Made by a program: the position numbers and the translations under genes. From the NCBI GenBank assembly GCA_026418695.1, contig JAOAAU010000086.1:1-64000 (forward strand): a stretch of 64,000 nt of DNA. The letters run 5' to 3'. The notes under the pieces are model-generated. The model ran no database searches and was not told the origin of the DNA. It saw nothing but the letters and a program-made list of their open reading frames with translations. Source of the stretch: Clostridia bacterium (GTDB lineage: Bacteria; Bacillota; Clostridia; Acetivibrionales; JAFADI01). Positions 63,531-64,000 of the stretch are shown here, in pieces (the stretch's first letter is position 1; each line of letters begins with the position of its first letter).

Positions 63531-64000
63531 ATGGACAAGATGAGCTTATTCAGTATAATGACTGTATCAGTACCTGAAGCAGTTTTAAATATATATATCG
63601 CTTTCGTTTTAACTGGACAAAGAAGTAAGCTTTATCTAGATGACAAACTAAATGTTATCCGGCTTTTAACATCCGTAGTTTTAATGGTAGTAACAGCTGT
63701 AACTACAAGAGCTTTTCTTCCAAACCTTTTATTTGTTTTAATTGCAAACATTATCATAATAATATTTATTTTCAAACTAGTTTATAATTTAACATGGTTT
63801 CATTCATCGATATCTGTATTAGTATTTTTTGGAGTATTAATAACAGTTGAGTCAGTTTACGCTTTTCAGTTCATGGCATTAGCAAATAAATACTTCTCGA
63901 ACTATTCACCTGATATATTGAGGTTAATCACAACGATCCCCGAAAGAATAATTCAGATCTTTTTGATTATATCCTTTTGGAAATGGGATCTTGTGTATTT
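63531..64000 (+). CDS. Integral membrane protein, 3'-truncated by the window end
   Basis: 156 codons are visible, starting at an ATG with GGAAGGAACGGAG about nine bases upstream. The protein is strongly hydrophobic with four or five spans (about 10-27, 45-60, 68-88, 95-115, 135-152) joined by short loops. This resembles the N-terminal membrane part of some GHKL-type histidine kinases (AgrC or related), but the catalytic part is not in the window, so the identity is open. A TTGTCGAA box lies at 63407-63413, which may suggest Spo0A control. Confidence 0.6.
   Translation, partial: MDKMSLFSIMTVSVPEAVLNIYIAFVLTGQRSKLYLDDKLNVIRLLTSVVLMVVTAVTTRAFLPNLLFVLIANIIIIIFIFKLVYNLTWFHSSISVLVFFGVLITVESVYAFQFMALANKYFSNYSPDILRLITTIPERIIQIFLIISFWKWDLVY

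Noticed and set aside
1-64000. CRISPR array, prophage, insertion sequence, rRNA or tRNA genes
   Set aside because: No regularly spaced repeats, transposase, integrase, phage structural gene or tRNA-like cloverleaf was recognised by eye on either strand.

Overview
The window reads as chromosome of an anaerobic, endospore-forming member of the Clostridia (Firmicutes). The evidence is low-GC coding with strong AGGAGG ribosome sites, the HrcA/CIRCE heat-shock circuit, T-box and c-di-AMP riboswitches, sporulation genes (spoIIP, an alpha/beta small acid-soluble spore protein, two CotF-like coat proteins), pyruvate formate-lyase, a sodium-pump decarboxylase beta subunit, and several oxygen-sensitive radical-SAM enzymes. 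I see no insertion sequence, prophage, CRISPR array, rRNA or tRNA gene. The first 19 bases are the Nextera transposase mosaic-end sequence, so the window starts at a contig end carrying sequencing adapter. The first gene (pflB) is cut there, and the last gene is cut at base 64000.

Layout. 20-2224: pflB. 2475-9892: a minus-strand heat-shock run read as hrcA-grpE-dnaK-dnaJ-prmA-rsmE-cheY-like, opened by a promoter and a perfect CIRCE operator. 10010-15618: hemW, a PHP phosphatase, lepA, a small membrane protein and spoIIP. 16112-21000: a small zinc-ribbon protein, lepB, then aspS with its own promoter and T-box, then hisS. 21248-23699: a VOC protein and MFS transporter divergent from a DeoR regulator. 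23724-34847: hemZ, an MBL hydrolase, dtd, relA, apt, recJ, holA, comEC. 34938-38468: an SH3-NlpC/P60 hydrolase behind a c-di-AMP riboswitch, a GNAT enzyme, a spore DNA-binding protein and a phosphofructokinase. 38614-44321: a TPP-riboswitch thiamine operon (thiS-G-H-F-DE-C). 44344-47616: a two-component system and a lone SIR2-like protein. 47780-50393: sodium-pump subunits, a nitroreductase and coat proteins. 50610-54536: a heterodimeric ABC exporter behind a leader peptide and two terminators. 54629-54751: a tiny membrane protein. 54930-59617: a branched-chain amino-acid ABC transporter. 60009-63288: a metal-efflux operon with its ArsR sensor. 63531-end: a partial membrane protein.

Most of the window is housekeeping, but it is rich in RNA-level control. 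The most interesting stretch is 54232-54536. A 44-residue leader ORF is followed by two tandem terminators and then a heterodimeric ABC exporter with one degenerate ATP site. Codons 34-37 of the leader can pair with the 5' arm of terminator 1, and the 3' arm this frees is perfectly complementary to the 5' arm of terminator 2. The sequence therefore suggests a two-step relay attenuator that opens when a ribosome stalls in the leader, similar in logic to the bmrB-bmrCD system. The aspS T-box is the second point of interest, because its apparent specifier triplet reads as an asparagine codon. All functions are inferred from sequence recognition by eye; no database search or folding program was run.
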